Source: Eremothecium cymbalariae DBVPG#7215
Taxonomy: Eukaryota; Ascomycota; Saccharomycetes; Saccharomycetales; Saccharomycetaceae
Reading direction: 5' to 3'
Length of the DNA stretch: 64,000 nucleotides
Assembly (NCBI RefSeq): GCF_000235365.1
Contig: NC_016450.1
Span: forward strand, 372,001 to 436,000
Shown in pieces: positions 30,649 to 41,038 of this stretch. The position numbers and the translations under genes are program-made. How positions within the stretch are numbered: position 1 is the first letter of the stretch; each line of letters opens with the position of its first letter. The notes under the pieces were generated by a model, which ran no database searches, was not told where the DNA came from, and worked only from the letters and a program-made list of their open reading frames with translations.

Positions 30649-31635
30649 TGTAGAAGCGGGCTCTATTCCATCTTGAAACTTAATTCACCTCTAAAAATCT
30701 TCTTTTTACAGTACTACCATAAAATACCGGTGAATTGCTCAACCAAGACTTTTTTGGAAAGAAAATTGAGACTTAGTGCCAATAAACAGGAAAGTCGTCT
30801 CCCCCATCCCTCCCTAACTTAGTGTCTTAATCCTGGAGAAAATGTGTAATATCTAAGATAATACCTTATCGGTTATTGTTATCCGACTACAATCACGAGA
30901 GGATCAGAAATCAATAATATAAAATTCATCATTCACAGTGTGTCGGCTTTTTTCAATTTCGGGCAGAATTTAGATTTTAAAGATCATTCAGAATAGGAGG
31001 ATTCTATTCCTTTGGTTTTATAGGGCTATTTACTGCAAGTCTGATTTGTAGGCTGAACACATGTTGGCGGATACGCAATTAAGTGTCATGTACTTTAAAA
31101 TGTAATTTCCCTCATAATTAGGTTTAATATCCTAGCACGATTGGTAATGGCACTGTACAATGTGTTCAACTTTGTTACCATCTGTTGGAACAACGCAAAA
31201 AGGTTAAGGTAGCAAGCTGCTATACTGTAGAAAAGCATATACTACAGCAGAGAGGGATGTAATGAATATCCTAGCATTGATTGGCAATTCTTATAATGTT
31301 GGTATAAATTTGGGAAGGTAGCTTCCACCCCACCACCACCTCTACCACCACTACTAGGTTTGGCTTCAGAATGCATTTGTCGTCAAATAAAGGCCCTGGG
31401 CCTTGGCACAATTACGCAGCACAAGCTTCTTACACCCCTTAGCGGTGTACATCGCCGTATATCATCATGTAAGGAAATTATCTAGGGTTTGTAAATGCGT
31501 TCGCATGTGTCAGATAAACCATTATGTGACATTTAGTACTCTATATACAGGATGGAGTCTTTACTTAAAAGGCAGCATAAAAGCACACCACTGTGCAGAG
31601 CCAGTTTTAAATCAATAACTTGAATACTATATACA
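30649..31635. other. Intergenic region between convergent TPK2 and MNP1
   Basis: Nearly 1 kb between two convergent genes, longer than most convergent spacers here. It holds two 3' UTRs and a short dyad near 31225-31253 (CTGTAG ... CTACAG). I recognise no protein or RNA gene; an uncharacterised non-coding RNA cannot be excluded. Confidence 0.5.
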
Positions 31636-32157
31636 TCATTCCAGCGAAATTTTAGCTCCAAGACCCTCCAAAGTAGCTTTTATCTTATCAGCCTCCTCCT
31701 TGGCAACATTTTCCTTTAGAATCTTTGGAGCAGCCTCAACAAATTTCTTCGCTTCTACCAACGACAATCCCAACAAACTCTTGACCTCCTTGATAACCTT
31801 AGGTTTAGATTTGGCATCAAATGACTCGATCTTGATAGAAAAGATCGTTTTATCCTCCTTCACCTCTTCTTCCTTAGCCTCTTCTGATGCACCTGCTGAC
31901 TGAGCTGCTGGCGCCGCCCCACCTACAGGAAAAGAGATATCTGGAATATTCAATTGACTCTTCAATTCAGAAATTAACGTCGACGTTTCCAACAAGCTCA
32001 GTTGCGAAATCTGTTTCACGATTGAAGAAATCTTAGGATCGACCGCATCTGTACGAGAACTTTCTTCAGTCGTTGTAGAACTTAGACGAACAAACTGCCT
32101 AGTCAATTGACTACATCTGCTTAAAGCCAAATATGGCCTGGTAACTTGACGCAACAT
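31636..32157 (-). CDS. MNP1: Mitochondrial ribosomal protein bL12m (L7/L12)
   Basis: A 173-residue mitochondrial homolog of bacterial ribosomal protein L7/L12, a stalk protein that recruits translation factors. The N-terminus (MLRQVTRPYLALSRCSQLTRQF) is a typical arginine-rich presequence. The dimerisation helices precede an Ala/Glu-rich hinge (about residues 78-103), and the C-terminal domain contains SKPKVIKEVKSLLGLSLVEAKKFVEAAPKI-type sequence and ends in a Gly-rich IKATLEGLGAKI segment. Matches YGL068W. Divergent from RPB9 over about 270 bp. Confidence 0.95.
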   Translation of the reverse strand: MLRQVTRPYLALSRCSQLTRQFVRLSSTTTEESSRTDAVDPKISSIVKQISQLSLLETSTLISELKSQLNIPDISFPVGGAAPAAQSAGASEEAKEEEVKEDKTIFSIKIESFDAKSKPKVIKEVKSLLGLSLVEAKKFVEAAPKILKENVAKEEADKIKATLEGLGAKISLE

Positions 32158-32429
32158 TTAAAATGGATAGCTAGAGAAGCAGCAGTATTCCCCAGTTAAT
32201 AATGCCTGATGTATTATAAGCCAACGACTGTCAATTTGACTGTAAAATGTTCAAGAAAATTTTTTAATAATGTCAGAAAAGTTAAAGAACTCACATCGTC
32301 ACGTACGAAAGTGAAATTTATCAAAAAGTATTGGAATATCAAACTAACGTTAACGTTTAAGTAACATCCAGTAGAGGCCTTCAAGAGGGGTTTCAAGATT
32401 AGCTTAGCTTCAGTGGTGTCCTAGAGACG

Positions 32430-32798
32430 ATGACGACGTTTAGGTTTTGCCGGGACTGTAACAATATGTTGTATCCCCGCGAGGATAAGGAGGAGCAGAG
32501 GCTTTTGTTTGAGTGCAGAACATGCACCTATGCAGAGGAAGCAGGTACGCCTTTGGTTTACCGGCATGAGTTGATTACGAATATTGGTGAGACTGCGGGT
32601 GTTGTTCAAGATATTGGGAGTGATCCGACGCTACCGAGGTCGGATCGAGAGTGTCCCAAATGCCATTCGCACGATAATGTATTTTTCCAGTCTCAACAGC
32701 GGAGGAAAGATACCAGTATGGTTTTGTTTTTTGTATGTTTGAGTTGTTCTCATATCTTTACGTCTGATCGGAAGAATAAGAGGACTACGTTTTCGTAA
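32430..32798 (+). CDS. RPB9: RNA polymerase II subunit Rpb9
   Basis: A 122-residue subunit of RNA polymerase II with the exact family length, involved in start-site selection, fidelity and elongation. Two zinc ribbons are intact: C7/C10/C29/C32 in the N-terminal domain and C75/C78/C103/C106 in the TFIIS-like C-terminal domain. The central segment [20 protein letters not shown] is characteristic. It is the YGL070C homolog, and it converges on the AFT gene across about 300 bp. Confidence 0.98.
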   Translation: MTTFRFCRDCNNMLYPREDKEEQRLLFECRTCTYAEEAGTPLVYRHELITNIGETAGVVQDIGSDPTLPRSDRECPKCHSHDNVFFQSQQRRKDTSMVLFFVCLSCSHIFTSDRKNKRTTFS

Positions 32799-33100
32799 GA
32801 GATTGTGATGGTCTATTTTTGGTGTGTGTTGTTGGATGGGTTCAAGAAGGGAGATTCAGGGCTATGCGTTTTTTGGTGGAATGCTTTTACCGGAAGGAAC
32901 ATGTTGTCAAACAACACCTAAAAAGCCCAAGTTTCTGTTCTTCCAAACTTAGATAGAGAAAAGAGTTCCTAGGCAATATCCGCGTAAAATCTTTGTGTGG
33001 GTGGGGGTACTATTTACAAATATGTATTATGTATGTATAAAGCGCTGGTATATGTTTTTTTTAACGAATTTTAATTTTTTGTAAGTACATTATCATCAGT

Positions 33101-33394
33101 TCAATTAAAATATTTCTGCTGGTCCTCCCAGAGATACATTTCATCATGAACTTCCGGTTGAGTATCTGATTGGAGTTGTGGAGAAATAATACCGTTGTCT
33201 GAATTCGAAAAATCATGGTCGCCAACACCAAACTCACGTTTGACCAGTCCATCGATAGCGTTTAGAGCATGCATTTCAAAGGTCAAACTATCTACAGCAG
33301 TAATGGTAGCTGATGTACAAAAAGAATCTGGAACACTGCGAGCCGCCTCTACACTAACAGATGGGCCTGGGCTTCGATACCTTTCTTTAATATC

Positions 33395-33426
<32 letters not shown>

Positions 33427-35020
33427 TCATACTGTTGTTGTTGCCGTTTTGGTTGTTTTTACTGTTGTTGTTTTTATTCTGATTGTTATGATTGTTGTTA
33501 TGTAATTGGAATACCGAATTCAGCGTAGCTGAACCACCAGATACCAAAGATGTCTGTACTAAAGCCTCAACTTCATCTCCTTGGGAATGTGACGACTGCT
33601 GCGATTCGTAGTAGAACTGAGAAGGCAGCACAGGTGTTGAAAATGAGTCAGGATCGTTCAGATTCAGGTGGGTTTGTTGATCTAAAAGACTTTCAAGTTC
33701 CTTCCATTGTTCATCATGTGCATTGGTCGCCTCTGCTTCAGGAGTTGGTTCCGGAGGAGCACGTTCTCGTGCCATCTGTTCAGCAGAAACCAGCCGCACG
33801 CGGTTTTTGGCCGCTGCTCCGCTGCCACTTCCTCCTGCTGCTCCTCCACCGCTGTGGTTCTTCAAGTGGGGAAGTGGCTTAAAGAACATTTCAGTAAAGT
33901 CAATTTCCGAGGAGTCCTGGAATAAGTAGTTTGCTAAAGAATAATTGGTTGTTTCCTGCTTCAGCGAGTGCTGGGACCCAACATCCGAGCCTCTGTCTGA
34001 TAACTGAATCGCTGTAGCTAGTTTCGATTTTGTTGTCCCTCTATGCAACAGGGTCTTCTTATTTCTTTGCGCCAACTTCCTACTCTTGGGCTTACTCACA
34101 GTTGGTATCTTCTTCTCAGCTATGACCGACGCCGGGGCGCTCAAAATATTAGTGCTGGGTAATATAACGTTAAACGATTCAATCTCCTGCGTTAAACCAC
34201 AGTCACATGGTATCGGCACGAATTCGGTGGGCAAGTTAAACTTGCTACGGTATTCAAGCTCGTCAAAGCGCTTCACGGCCTCCCAGTCACAATTCTCGCG
34301 TAACTTACTCTTGAACTTTTTGTACTCCTCCGAGTCAGCATTAAACTTTAACGGGTGCGAATGGCCGTTATTCACCACCACAATACTCCACTTCTTTCTC
34401 TTCAAAGAGTAAGCAGCTCGCACACGGAATGGACATGTGTTGTACGGCGACACAGCCCGCTTCTTCTTCCTCTGCAAACTCAACGTGTTCGGCGACATCG
34501 ACGACATGCTACCTGACAGATGACTAGGCGTAAGCTGGCCATCCTCCAGACCCACAGGCGAAACCAACGCCCCAGCCCCAGCAGACGACGACGACGCAGC
34601 TGTATTGGTAGAGCCAACACCACTACTCCCATTCTTGCCACGCTTCGACGCCTTGCATTTAAACACCACCTTGATCTTATCCGACCGCTCGATCACAATC
34701 TCAATCCCCTGCGGATAAAATATCTTCTGCAGCCACGGCTTGATCTCGTTCTTGCCCTTGAAATCAGGAATCGGATCCAAATGTATCAACTTGTTCTGGT
34801 TCTGCTGCCGCCGTATCGACTCGATCGCCTGGTTGCTCAGCTCATTGTTATAGCTCGCCTCCGAAAACGAACTGCTCCTCGTCACCGTGGTCGCAGTCAC
34901 CCCGCTCGGCACATCCAACGTCGTCGTCGACATCGAAGACATCGACGGCGAACTATCCAACGAATCCAAGGGCGATTGCTGGCCCCACACATCCAGCGGC
35001 GAGTACTCTAACTGACTCAT
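33101..35020 (-). CDS. AFT1: Iron-responsive transcription factor Aft (ancestor of AFT1/AFT2)
   Basis: A 639-residue homolog of Aft1/Aft2, which activate iron-uptake genes when iron-sulfur cluster synthesis signals iron shortage. The WRKY/GCM1-like DNA-binding region spans about residues 85-290, with KPWLQKIFYPQGIEIVIERSD-type sequence, then NTCPFRVRAAYS and the zinc ligands of NNGHSHPLKF. The iron-sensing CDC motif is present (PCDCGLTQEIE, about residue 272). A Ser/Gly/Ala insert separates the two halves of the domain (about 130-185), and the C-terminal part has an Asn-rich tract (about 510-550). The 5' half is noticeably GC-rich. YGL071W and YPL202C are both minus-oriented in this frame of reference. 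Confidence 0.95.
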
Positions 35021-35824
35021 TCAACACAAGAAACAATCCTCCCTTGTCCCTACCAAAACCAAACAAAAATTAAAATACACCCTCCAGCAACCAAACCACC
35101 AGTCCTAATGATTGTCTCAATATCCAAAAGAAAGAAAAATTCGTTTATTCTCCCCCCAAACCGCCACAGGCCTCTATATTACCCCTCCTGTCTTTGCCGC
35201 TCCAATAAGATCGATAACCACAGTAAACCGCCTTACAACACAAATCTCTTTCTGCCTCTTTTCCCAACACCAGACCAAACAATAATCCTCTCCTTTAAAA
35301 CAGTATTAAAAAATCAACCGTCACCAATATTACACTGCTTGCGAGTAAATATATCTATCCCTCTCGACCTCTCGACCTCTATCAACTGCTGCTGCTTTGC
35401 AACTCGGATCATGAATGAATCTCTAGCTGGCCCTTATCAACTACCTTAGATGCTATCTTATTCTTATTTATTGTTGCCTATCCACCAACCCATCCATCCA
35501 ACTCTCCGTCTGCAATCTCTTTTTGCTAGAATCCGCTGTAAAACTGGCCAAAGGGCCTCAGAACAAAGAGAAAGAAAGCTTTTTGTTTTTTCTGGGTGCA
35601 ACGAAAGCAAAAATTTCCATTTTTCCTTCTCGCGACCGCAACGCGTCACGTGCTCCGCCGGCGCGGCGGAGCCCCCCCGAAGGGAGGGCGGAAACTCGCA
35701 CCAGCGTGCGCATTGCGGATGCCCAAGCCCGCACACATGTGTGCGGGCTTTCTACACAGATACACACGTGATACACCGAGTGCTGCCACGCAGCACTTGG
35801 CGGCCACCGCGGCCGCCTCCTTTT
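35021..35824. other. Intergenic region between YIG1-position gene and AFT
   Basis: About 800 bp upstream of AFT. The first 600 bp are AT-rich; from about 35640 the sequence turns strongly GC-rich with a dyad CCCGCACACATGTGTGCGGG at 35728-35747 near the end of the next gene. A CACGTG site lies at about 35646. No additional gene is supported. Confidence 0.55.
35728..35747. terminator. Perfect 20-bp palindrome downstream of YIG1-position gene
   Basis: CCCGCACACATGTGTGCGGG reads the same on both strands and lies about 80 bp after the stop codon of the minus-strand gene that ends at 35825. It could form a stem in the 3' UTR or be a binding site for a dimeric factor; assignment as a 3' element is a guess from position. 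Confidence 0.3.
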
Positions 35825-36895
35825 CTACTCCATGGCGAAGCTCTCGTAACAATCGCTGTGCAGCAGATGTACCTGGTTTTTCATCACGGCCATCTGCTCG
35901 ACCCTGCTGATACCGAACTTGGTTGCAATGTCGGTGTAGCCGAGCGAGGACCAGTGGCCTCTGTCGTTGTGCTCGTAGACCGACAGCAGGGTGCCGTACC
36001 GGTGCTGTCCAACCAGGAACAGGTTCCCGACGGGGGACCACTCCACCAGTTTGTGTGGTTGCCTGGCGACCACAGAAATCCAGTGGTCGCGGGTGTCGTA
36101 GCACATGACTCGCCCCGTCGTGCAGACAAGCACCATGCGTCCGGCGCGGTCCCAGGCGATCCTGGTGATGCCGTCGTCATCTACCTGGTCTTGGCACACG
36201 ACCATCGATCTAAAGGGCGTGGCGCGCATTTCCCAGCGGTAGAAATGGATCTTCCTTCTGTCCGCGACGCATAGATACTGGCCGTCGGCGCTGAGGGAGG
36301 CGCCGACGACCTCGCCCGGGAGCTGTATCTTGTACTGGGACAGGGACATCGCGGACCCCCATTGTGCGAACTGGTACACGGTGGAGTCCCTGCTGGTCAG
36401 CACCACGTAGCCCCCGGCGTGGTCATCGTGCCAGATGTAGTCCACCGGGTGTTCGGACAGCCGGGTCTCTTGCAGGACGCTGTCGTTGGCGAGAGCGATC
36501 TTTAGCAACCGCCCTTGGCTCGTGCCGCAAACCAGGCCCTCGCCGTCCTCGATCACAATGACACAGCTGATCTTCTCGCCAGCCGACAACGCGGCAAAGG
36601 ACAAATCGACCACGCGGGGAGCCTCCACGGCATCCACCACCATGCACCGGCCCCCGTCCTCGTCCCACAGACACCAGTACGACCCCATCTGGTACGACCG
36701 ACTCCCGCGCCCGTACCCGGAATTGGCAACGCTGGCCGTGCGCCGTAGGCTCCACTGTTCGCACCGCACCTTGTCGTCGATAGTGCTGCATTCTTGGCCA
36801 CGTGACCGCTGGCGCGCCCCCCCGTTTCTGCTGGCCACCACCCGCTCGTGGACAACCAACACCCCGGATGTGTACAGCGCGACTGGAATGCCCAT
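35825..36895 (-). CDS. YIG1: WD40-like protein at the YIG1 position
   Basis: A 356-residue protein starting MGIPVALYTSGVLVVHERV. It contains repeated beta-propeller-like blades, for example VVGASLSADGQYLCVADRRK, ITRIAWDRAGRMVLVCTTG and KLVEWSPVGNLFLVGQH. Its place between AFT and HSF1/MPS2 on the minus strand matches YPL201C (YIG1), whose product interacts with glycerol-3-phosphatase in S. cerevisiae; identification is by synteny only, and this protein is about 100 residues shorter than Yig1. The gene is far more GC-rich (near 60% by eye) than most of the window, which also creates long open frames on the other strand. Function here is uncertain. Confidence 0.6.
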   Translation of the reverse strand: MGIPVALYTSGVLVVHERVVASRNGGARQRSRGQECSTIDDKVRCEQWSLRRTASVANSGYGRGSRSYQMGSYWCLWDEDGGRCMVVDAVEAPRVVDLSFAALSAGEKISCVIVIEDGEGLVCGTSQGRLLKIALANDSVLQETRLSEHPVDYIWHDDHAGGYVVLTSRDSTVYQFAQWGSAMSLSQYKIQLPGEVVGASLSADGQYLCVADRRKIHFYRWEMRATPFRSMVVCQDQVDDDGITRIAWDRAGRMVLVCTTGRVMCYDTRDHWISVVARQPHKLVEWSPVGNLFLVGQHRYGTLLSVYEHNDRGHWSSLGYTDIATKFGISRVEQMAVMKNQVHLLHSDCYESFAME

Positions 36896-37724
36896 TGGTT
36901 CTTGCTATATGTTCTGTCCGCTATTGCTCACTGGAAAGCCCTCCAGACTCGTTTTTTTCCTCGGTTTTTGCACAGAGCCCAATGACTAGCCCGCTCTATG
37001 TGATACGCTGTGGATAACTTTGTTGTCCTTCTTGTTGGGTTGTCTCTTCTGCCTCCGTGAAACCAACATGCACATATATATATATCCACTAATATTGTAA
37101 TATCATCTCACTACCATCCATTTCTCGAACGTTCATATTACTTGTTATATATACACTCACTACATTTTCCTATATGTACGCTTTTGTTCACTCCTTTTCT
37201 GGACGACGCCCTGCTGTGTTTTCTGTGGAATCCCCGCATAAATAAAATTAAAGCCTGGTGAATCCGATGCGAACGAACGGCGGAACTTAGCGGAAACCTG
37301 GAGCAAAGGCGCATTGCAGCGCAGCGCCATTATTTTTTGGTTTTTGGCAGTGAGTGGTGCGTGGTTTCTGTGGCTGCGGACTGCGCGGGCTGGGGATGCG
37401 GAGTTCATTGGGCAGGGTAATGGCGGGGAAGGGGGCAGCTCAGCCTGGACAATGAGGCGTGGGGTGTGGGTTGTATGGTTGTGTGGTCGGCAAGGCGGCT
37501 AATGGTGCGGGAGTTCATGCAGGGCGATTGGCGGCGATGGGCAATGGCGGGCGATGATTATGTAGTGAAGGGTCGAGCAGGCAGTGCGTTTATGGCAGTG
37601 TAGGAGGATGGGGTGGGGCATGGCAGGGATTCTTGTGTACGGTATCGATTGAATGGTTATGTAGAGGTTATTATGTACTCTATAGGCAAATATATAACAA
37701 GCGGGCTGAGATGGAGGAGAAGTA
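36896..37724. other. Intergenic region HSF1-YIG1, no gene seen
   Basis: About 830 bp lie downstream of HSF1 and upstream of the YIG1-position gene. An AT-rich part (37060-37200, with a TA repeat) is followed by G-rich DNA (37330-37640) on the plus strand. I see no gene. Confidence 0.55.
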
Positions 37725-39745
37725 TTATGGGAGGCCCCGGGATTTTTTGTGTGGGTGAAGAGGAACCGGGTCTATGGTAGGTTCCGGGTGAAGCTCTTCT
37801 ATTTTATCGACCAGGGCTCTTTTGTTAGGGTGGTGGGATGGGAGTTGATGGAGACCTTCGGCGGGAGTTTTTGAGTTGGGGGAGAAGAGTTGGGGAGTGT
37901 GGGCTGAGAGGTAGTCGTGGGGGTCAAAGCGGGACAACGAGCCGTTGTAGTTGGAGGCGGTTGTGGTTGTGGAGGCGTCATTGGGCGAGAGTTTGTCAAT
38001 CCAGTCTTGGATTTCTTGGATGGATTCGCCCTGCTTGTCTAGGTTATCTTGGAGATCGTTGAAGAAGGAGGTTTGGTCTACTTCAGCTGGTATTGGGGCG
38101 TCGTTGTGGATTTCGTGGATTCGGGAGTCGGAGTGGGAGTAGGCCTGGTGGGGGCTCAGCAGGGAGGAGGAGAAGTCGTCTCCGGCGTTGATTTCCTGGA
38201 TGGGCGAGTCCTTGATCCACTCTGTGCTATTGTGGTTGTTGTTGTTGGGGTGGTGGTGTTGTTGTTGTTGAGGGTAGCGATAGGCGTAGCTGTGGATGAA
38301 GGGGTGGATGTCCTATGTTTTAGTAATAACCTGGGTCTTTGGTGGCCCATTTGCATCGCCATCATGTTTAGATCGCCGTTGGAGTATGAAGGTGTGCCAA
38401 TGACGTCTGCCATTTGCATTGGTGACATTGCGAGATTGGTAGTTTGGTTGGCCATTGAGGCAGTAGATTGCTGCGCGTCGTGGAACAGGTGATCAGAAAG
38501 CAATCTCGTGGTGTTGGTGCCGTAGAGGGATGACAAGAACTTGACGATTTTCTCCAAGGCCTGCTGCTGATTCTGGTGTCTCTCGCGCGCCAGCATGTTT
38601 TCTTTCCATAACATCTCATTATCTTTGGATATCCGTTTCAAGTCATCCGCGATAGCCATTTGGTTATACTTGACAGTCTCCAGCTCGGTTAGTAGAATGC
38701 CAATGTCTACTTCTTCACCGTTGGCGACCAAAATACTGCTGCCGTTTGTGCTATTCACGCTTAAACCGAGACCGGGGTCCTTTCCATGGGAAGCACTAGG
38801 TTTCTGGCGTAGAATATTCGTTAATAAGTCTTCTCTCCCACGGAGAAAGTATTCGTTTGAAAACTCCCACCTGTCATCGCTGTTGCTTTGTATGGATCCA
38901 GATTTGACATCTTGGACCTTGTGCCAGCCATACATATTCAATTGTCTAACAAAAGAGGCAAAGTTAGAATGCTTAAAGTACTTCGGTAAAATCTCATGCA
39001 CGAACTGTTCCCTCTGGGTCACAATAAACGATTTCCCGTCGTCATTCCAGTGAATAAGTGCTTGGTTCGTGGGGTCGTTAACCATTGACCATAGTTTGTT
39101 TACAAACGCCGGCTTTGTCTTGGTGGCGGATAATTTCTTCTTGGTAGCCATACTAGTCGTCATTGGCCCTGATATCGAGCTTGCTGAACCTGCCCCGCCC
39201 TTTGCGGTACAGCCCATTAACTGCGACGGCGGTTTAGTCAGCAGCTTCGATGATCTCAGGTTACAAGGAAGCAGGTTCGATGAGTGCAATGATCCTCCTC
39301 CTGCTCCGTGGTCCGCTCCCACATCGCCGATACCCCCATTGAATATCCCGATCTGCCCCCCTCTTAGCGATCCATGCTCGTTCCCGTTCCCGCTATTAAT
39401 AGTGGTATTCAGCGAAAGCTGCTGCGGTAATATGGGCGAGAACGGCGCCATCATAGCTGAACTAAAATCATCTTCCACGTCCTCTTCATTCCCAAGCTGC
39501 GGGACAAGCACCTCCGTAGGATCCAGCGACGGATTCACTATATCTTCAACGACAGAAACAACCTCAGAATTCCCCGTCACCTGCTCCGTCCCAATATCTC
39601 TTTTCCCATTCCGTCCACACTCTCCTCCACTCACGCCATCCTTTAAAGGAATGCTACCATCCACCACTGCGGGCATTTCCGCTATGCCTTCGTTAACTCC
39701 TTTCCGCCTACCATCAATCCCTCCTGTTGTTCGACTATCACTCAT
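37725..39745 (-). CDS. HSF1: Heat shock transcription factor Hsf1, interrupted by a one-base frameshift
   Basis: Hsf1 trimers bind nGAAn repeats and drive chaperone genes. The first in-frame ATG is at 39745. The DNA-binding domain (about residues 210-320) includes FVNKLWSMVND and the recognition helix SNFASFVRQLNMYGWHK; a coiled-coil trimerisation region follows (about 340-410). The frame entered at the ATG ends at 38156-38158 with an unrelated tail. However, another minus frame continues from about 38246 to 37725 and encodes the family's conserved C-terminal region (QDNLDKQGESIQEIQDWIDK). The switch falls in the GGGG run at 38247-38250 (CCCC on the coding strand), inside Asn/Thr repeats; a single missing base there would explain it. 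The gene would encode about 670 residues, a usual length. Confidence 0.9.
38247..38250 (-). other. Frameshift point in HSF1
   Basis: A four-base C run on the coding strand, within AAC/ACC triplet repeats. Reading through it leaves the HSF1 frame; one additional C would join the DNA-binding half to the conserved C-terminal activation half with no stop. Consistent with homopolymer sequencing error, or a real indel. Confidence 0.8.
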
Positions 39746-41038
39746 TATATCGCTCTTCTTGTCGTCCTTCCGCTTCTTGCTATTTGGCCTCAGTTCCTCG
39801 TTGTTCGATGATATTCCTCGACCTTCTATATTGTAGCACTGCACTAAAATAAACACACGAACTGGATAGCCTAAACCAAAAAAATAATACAACCAGTAGC
39901 TATCAGACTATTGGCCTGTAACTCTCAAACAACCCTTACCTTTCTGAACTGACAGTTGCCTTGTGCCCCTGCAACCATATATTACAACGTCTTGGGTGAC
40001 CGAATCAAAACTTACGGACTGTGCGCTGCATGTGGTAACGCTGAATGTTCCTTTTCCACGGTTCGCATTTTTTCCGTATCTTTTATTCATTACCCGCACT
40101 ATAAAGTCACGTGATTTTGGTGATGTTTTATTTTTCGTTCATAGCGATGTCGCGAACTCGGTCTGGCGTCCATTCCTCATATGACATCGATGTGTGGTAC
40201 ACGGCGGCGATATTAGCTGGCTTAACTTCTCTAGCACCATTACCACCTCCTGAGTCCGTCGCTGGCTGTAGCTCCAATACACAAGGCTGGTGGTGCTTGT
40301 GATGCCTCGATAGTCGTCTGTAACAAGGCTTTTTAGTGGTTTATCCATTTCGAGCAACTGTGACGCTGACATCGCATACATAAAAATGGCAAAAAAACTA
40401 ACAGTACAAAAAATTTATATCGTTGTGGATTTAGGTTTGGAAGCATGCTAGCAGAGCTGCAAACCCTGCAAGCGGCTGGCCACTGGCCCTTTATGTCTTG
40501 CTTGGCCGTGTTGCGATCTGTACTATGTGCTGTTTGCTACAAGCGTTGACGTGCATGTTATATGGCTCCTAACGAAGATGCTACTCTTGGGCTGAGGCGA
40601 CTGTCAATGGACCTAGTTTGTAAATGCAGACTCAAAGCTGTTGTTGGAATTGGATGTTTTTTTGAGACAGAGCCTACGATTCCATGGACATTGAGTTTGC
40701 CACCCTAAATACAACTTTCAGCATCTAAATACCATCGTTATAGAGATATGTAGTCACAGCGTTGGTAAAAACCAATGATGCTAGCTTGAATAAGCATGAA
40801 TAAACATGAACAAAGGCTTAGCAACTTGAATGGTTCTCGTCTGCATTGCGTTTCTGTCTGATATTGGACGCGGTGAGTAGTGTATGAGGCTCAATTCGAG
40901 CGACACGCGTAGCAAAGTAAAGAAGCGCGCATCCTATTTGTTCGCCTACTTGAACAGTATTTAATACATCTCGTAATGCAACAAAAAACCGCAGCAGACA
41001 ACTAACCAAGCTTAAACAGCGAAAGAGTTCATCCAATA
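39746..41038. other. Divergent promoter region HSF1-MPS2
   Basis: About 1.3 kb. A Reb1-type site (TTACCCG, 40090-40096) and a Cbf1-type site (GTCACGTG, 40106-40113) lie close together about 350 bp upstream of HSF1. The rest has no recognised gene; short frames here look accidental. Confidence 0.6.
40090..40113 (+). promoter_or_regulatory. Reb1-like and Cbf1-like sites
   Basis: TTACCCG (40090-40096) matches the Reb1 core and GTCACGTG (40106-40113) the Cbf1/E-box core. Such general regulatory factor sites commonly open nucleosome-free regions in yeast promoters; here they would serve HSF1 or the divergent MPS2. Confidence 0.45.

Noticed and set aside
31220..31260. Dyad CTGTAG...CTACAG as an H/ACA snoRNA
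   Set aside because: No correctly spaced H box and ACA box could be placed, and no rRNA match was found.
31183..31330. TGTTGGAA at 31183 as the start of a Ty-type solo LTR
   Set aside because: No matching CAACA-type end, no target duplication and no further LTR similarity within about 350 bp.
34520..35011. Arginine-rich plus-strand frame inside AFT
   Set aside because: It is antisense to the conserved AFT DNA-binding domain and has only compositional bias.
35450..36989. Long plus-strand open frames overlapping the YIG1-position gene
   Set aside because: They arise from GC-rich composition; the minus-strand frame has the coherent beta-propeller pattern and syntenic position.
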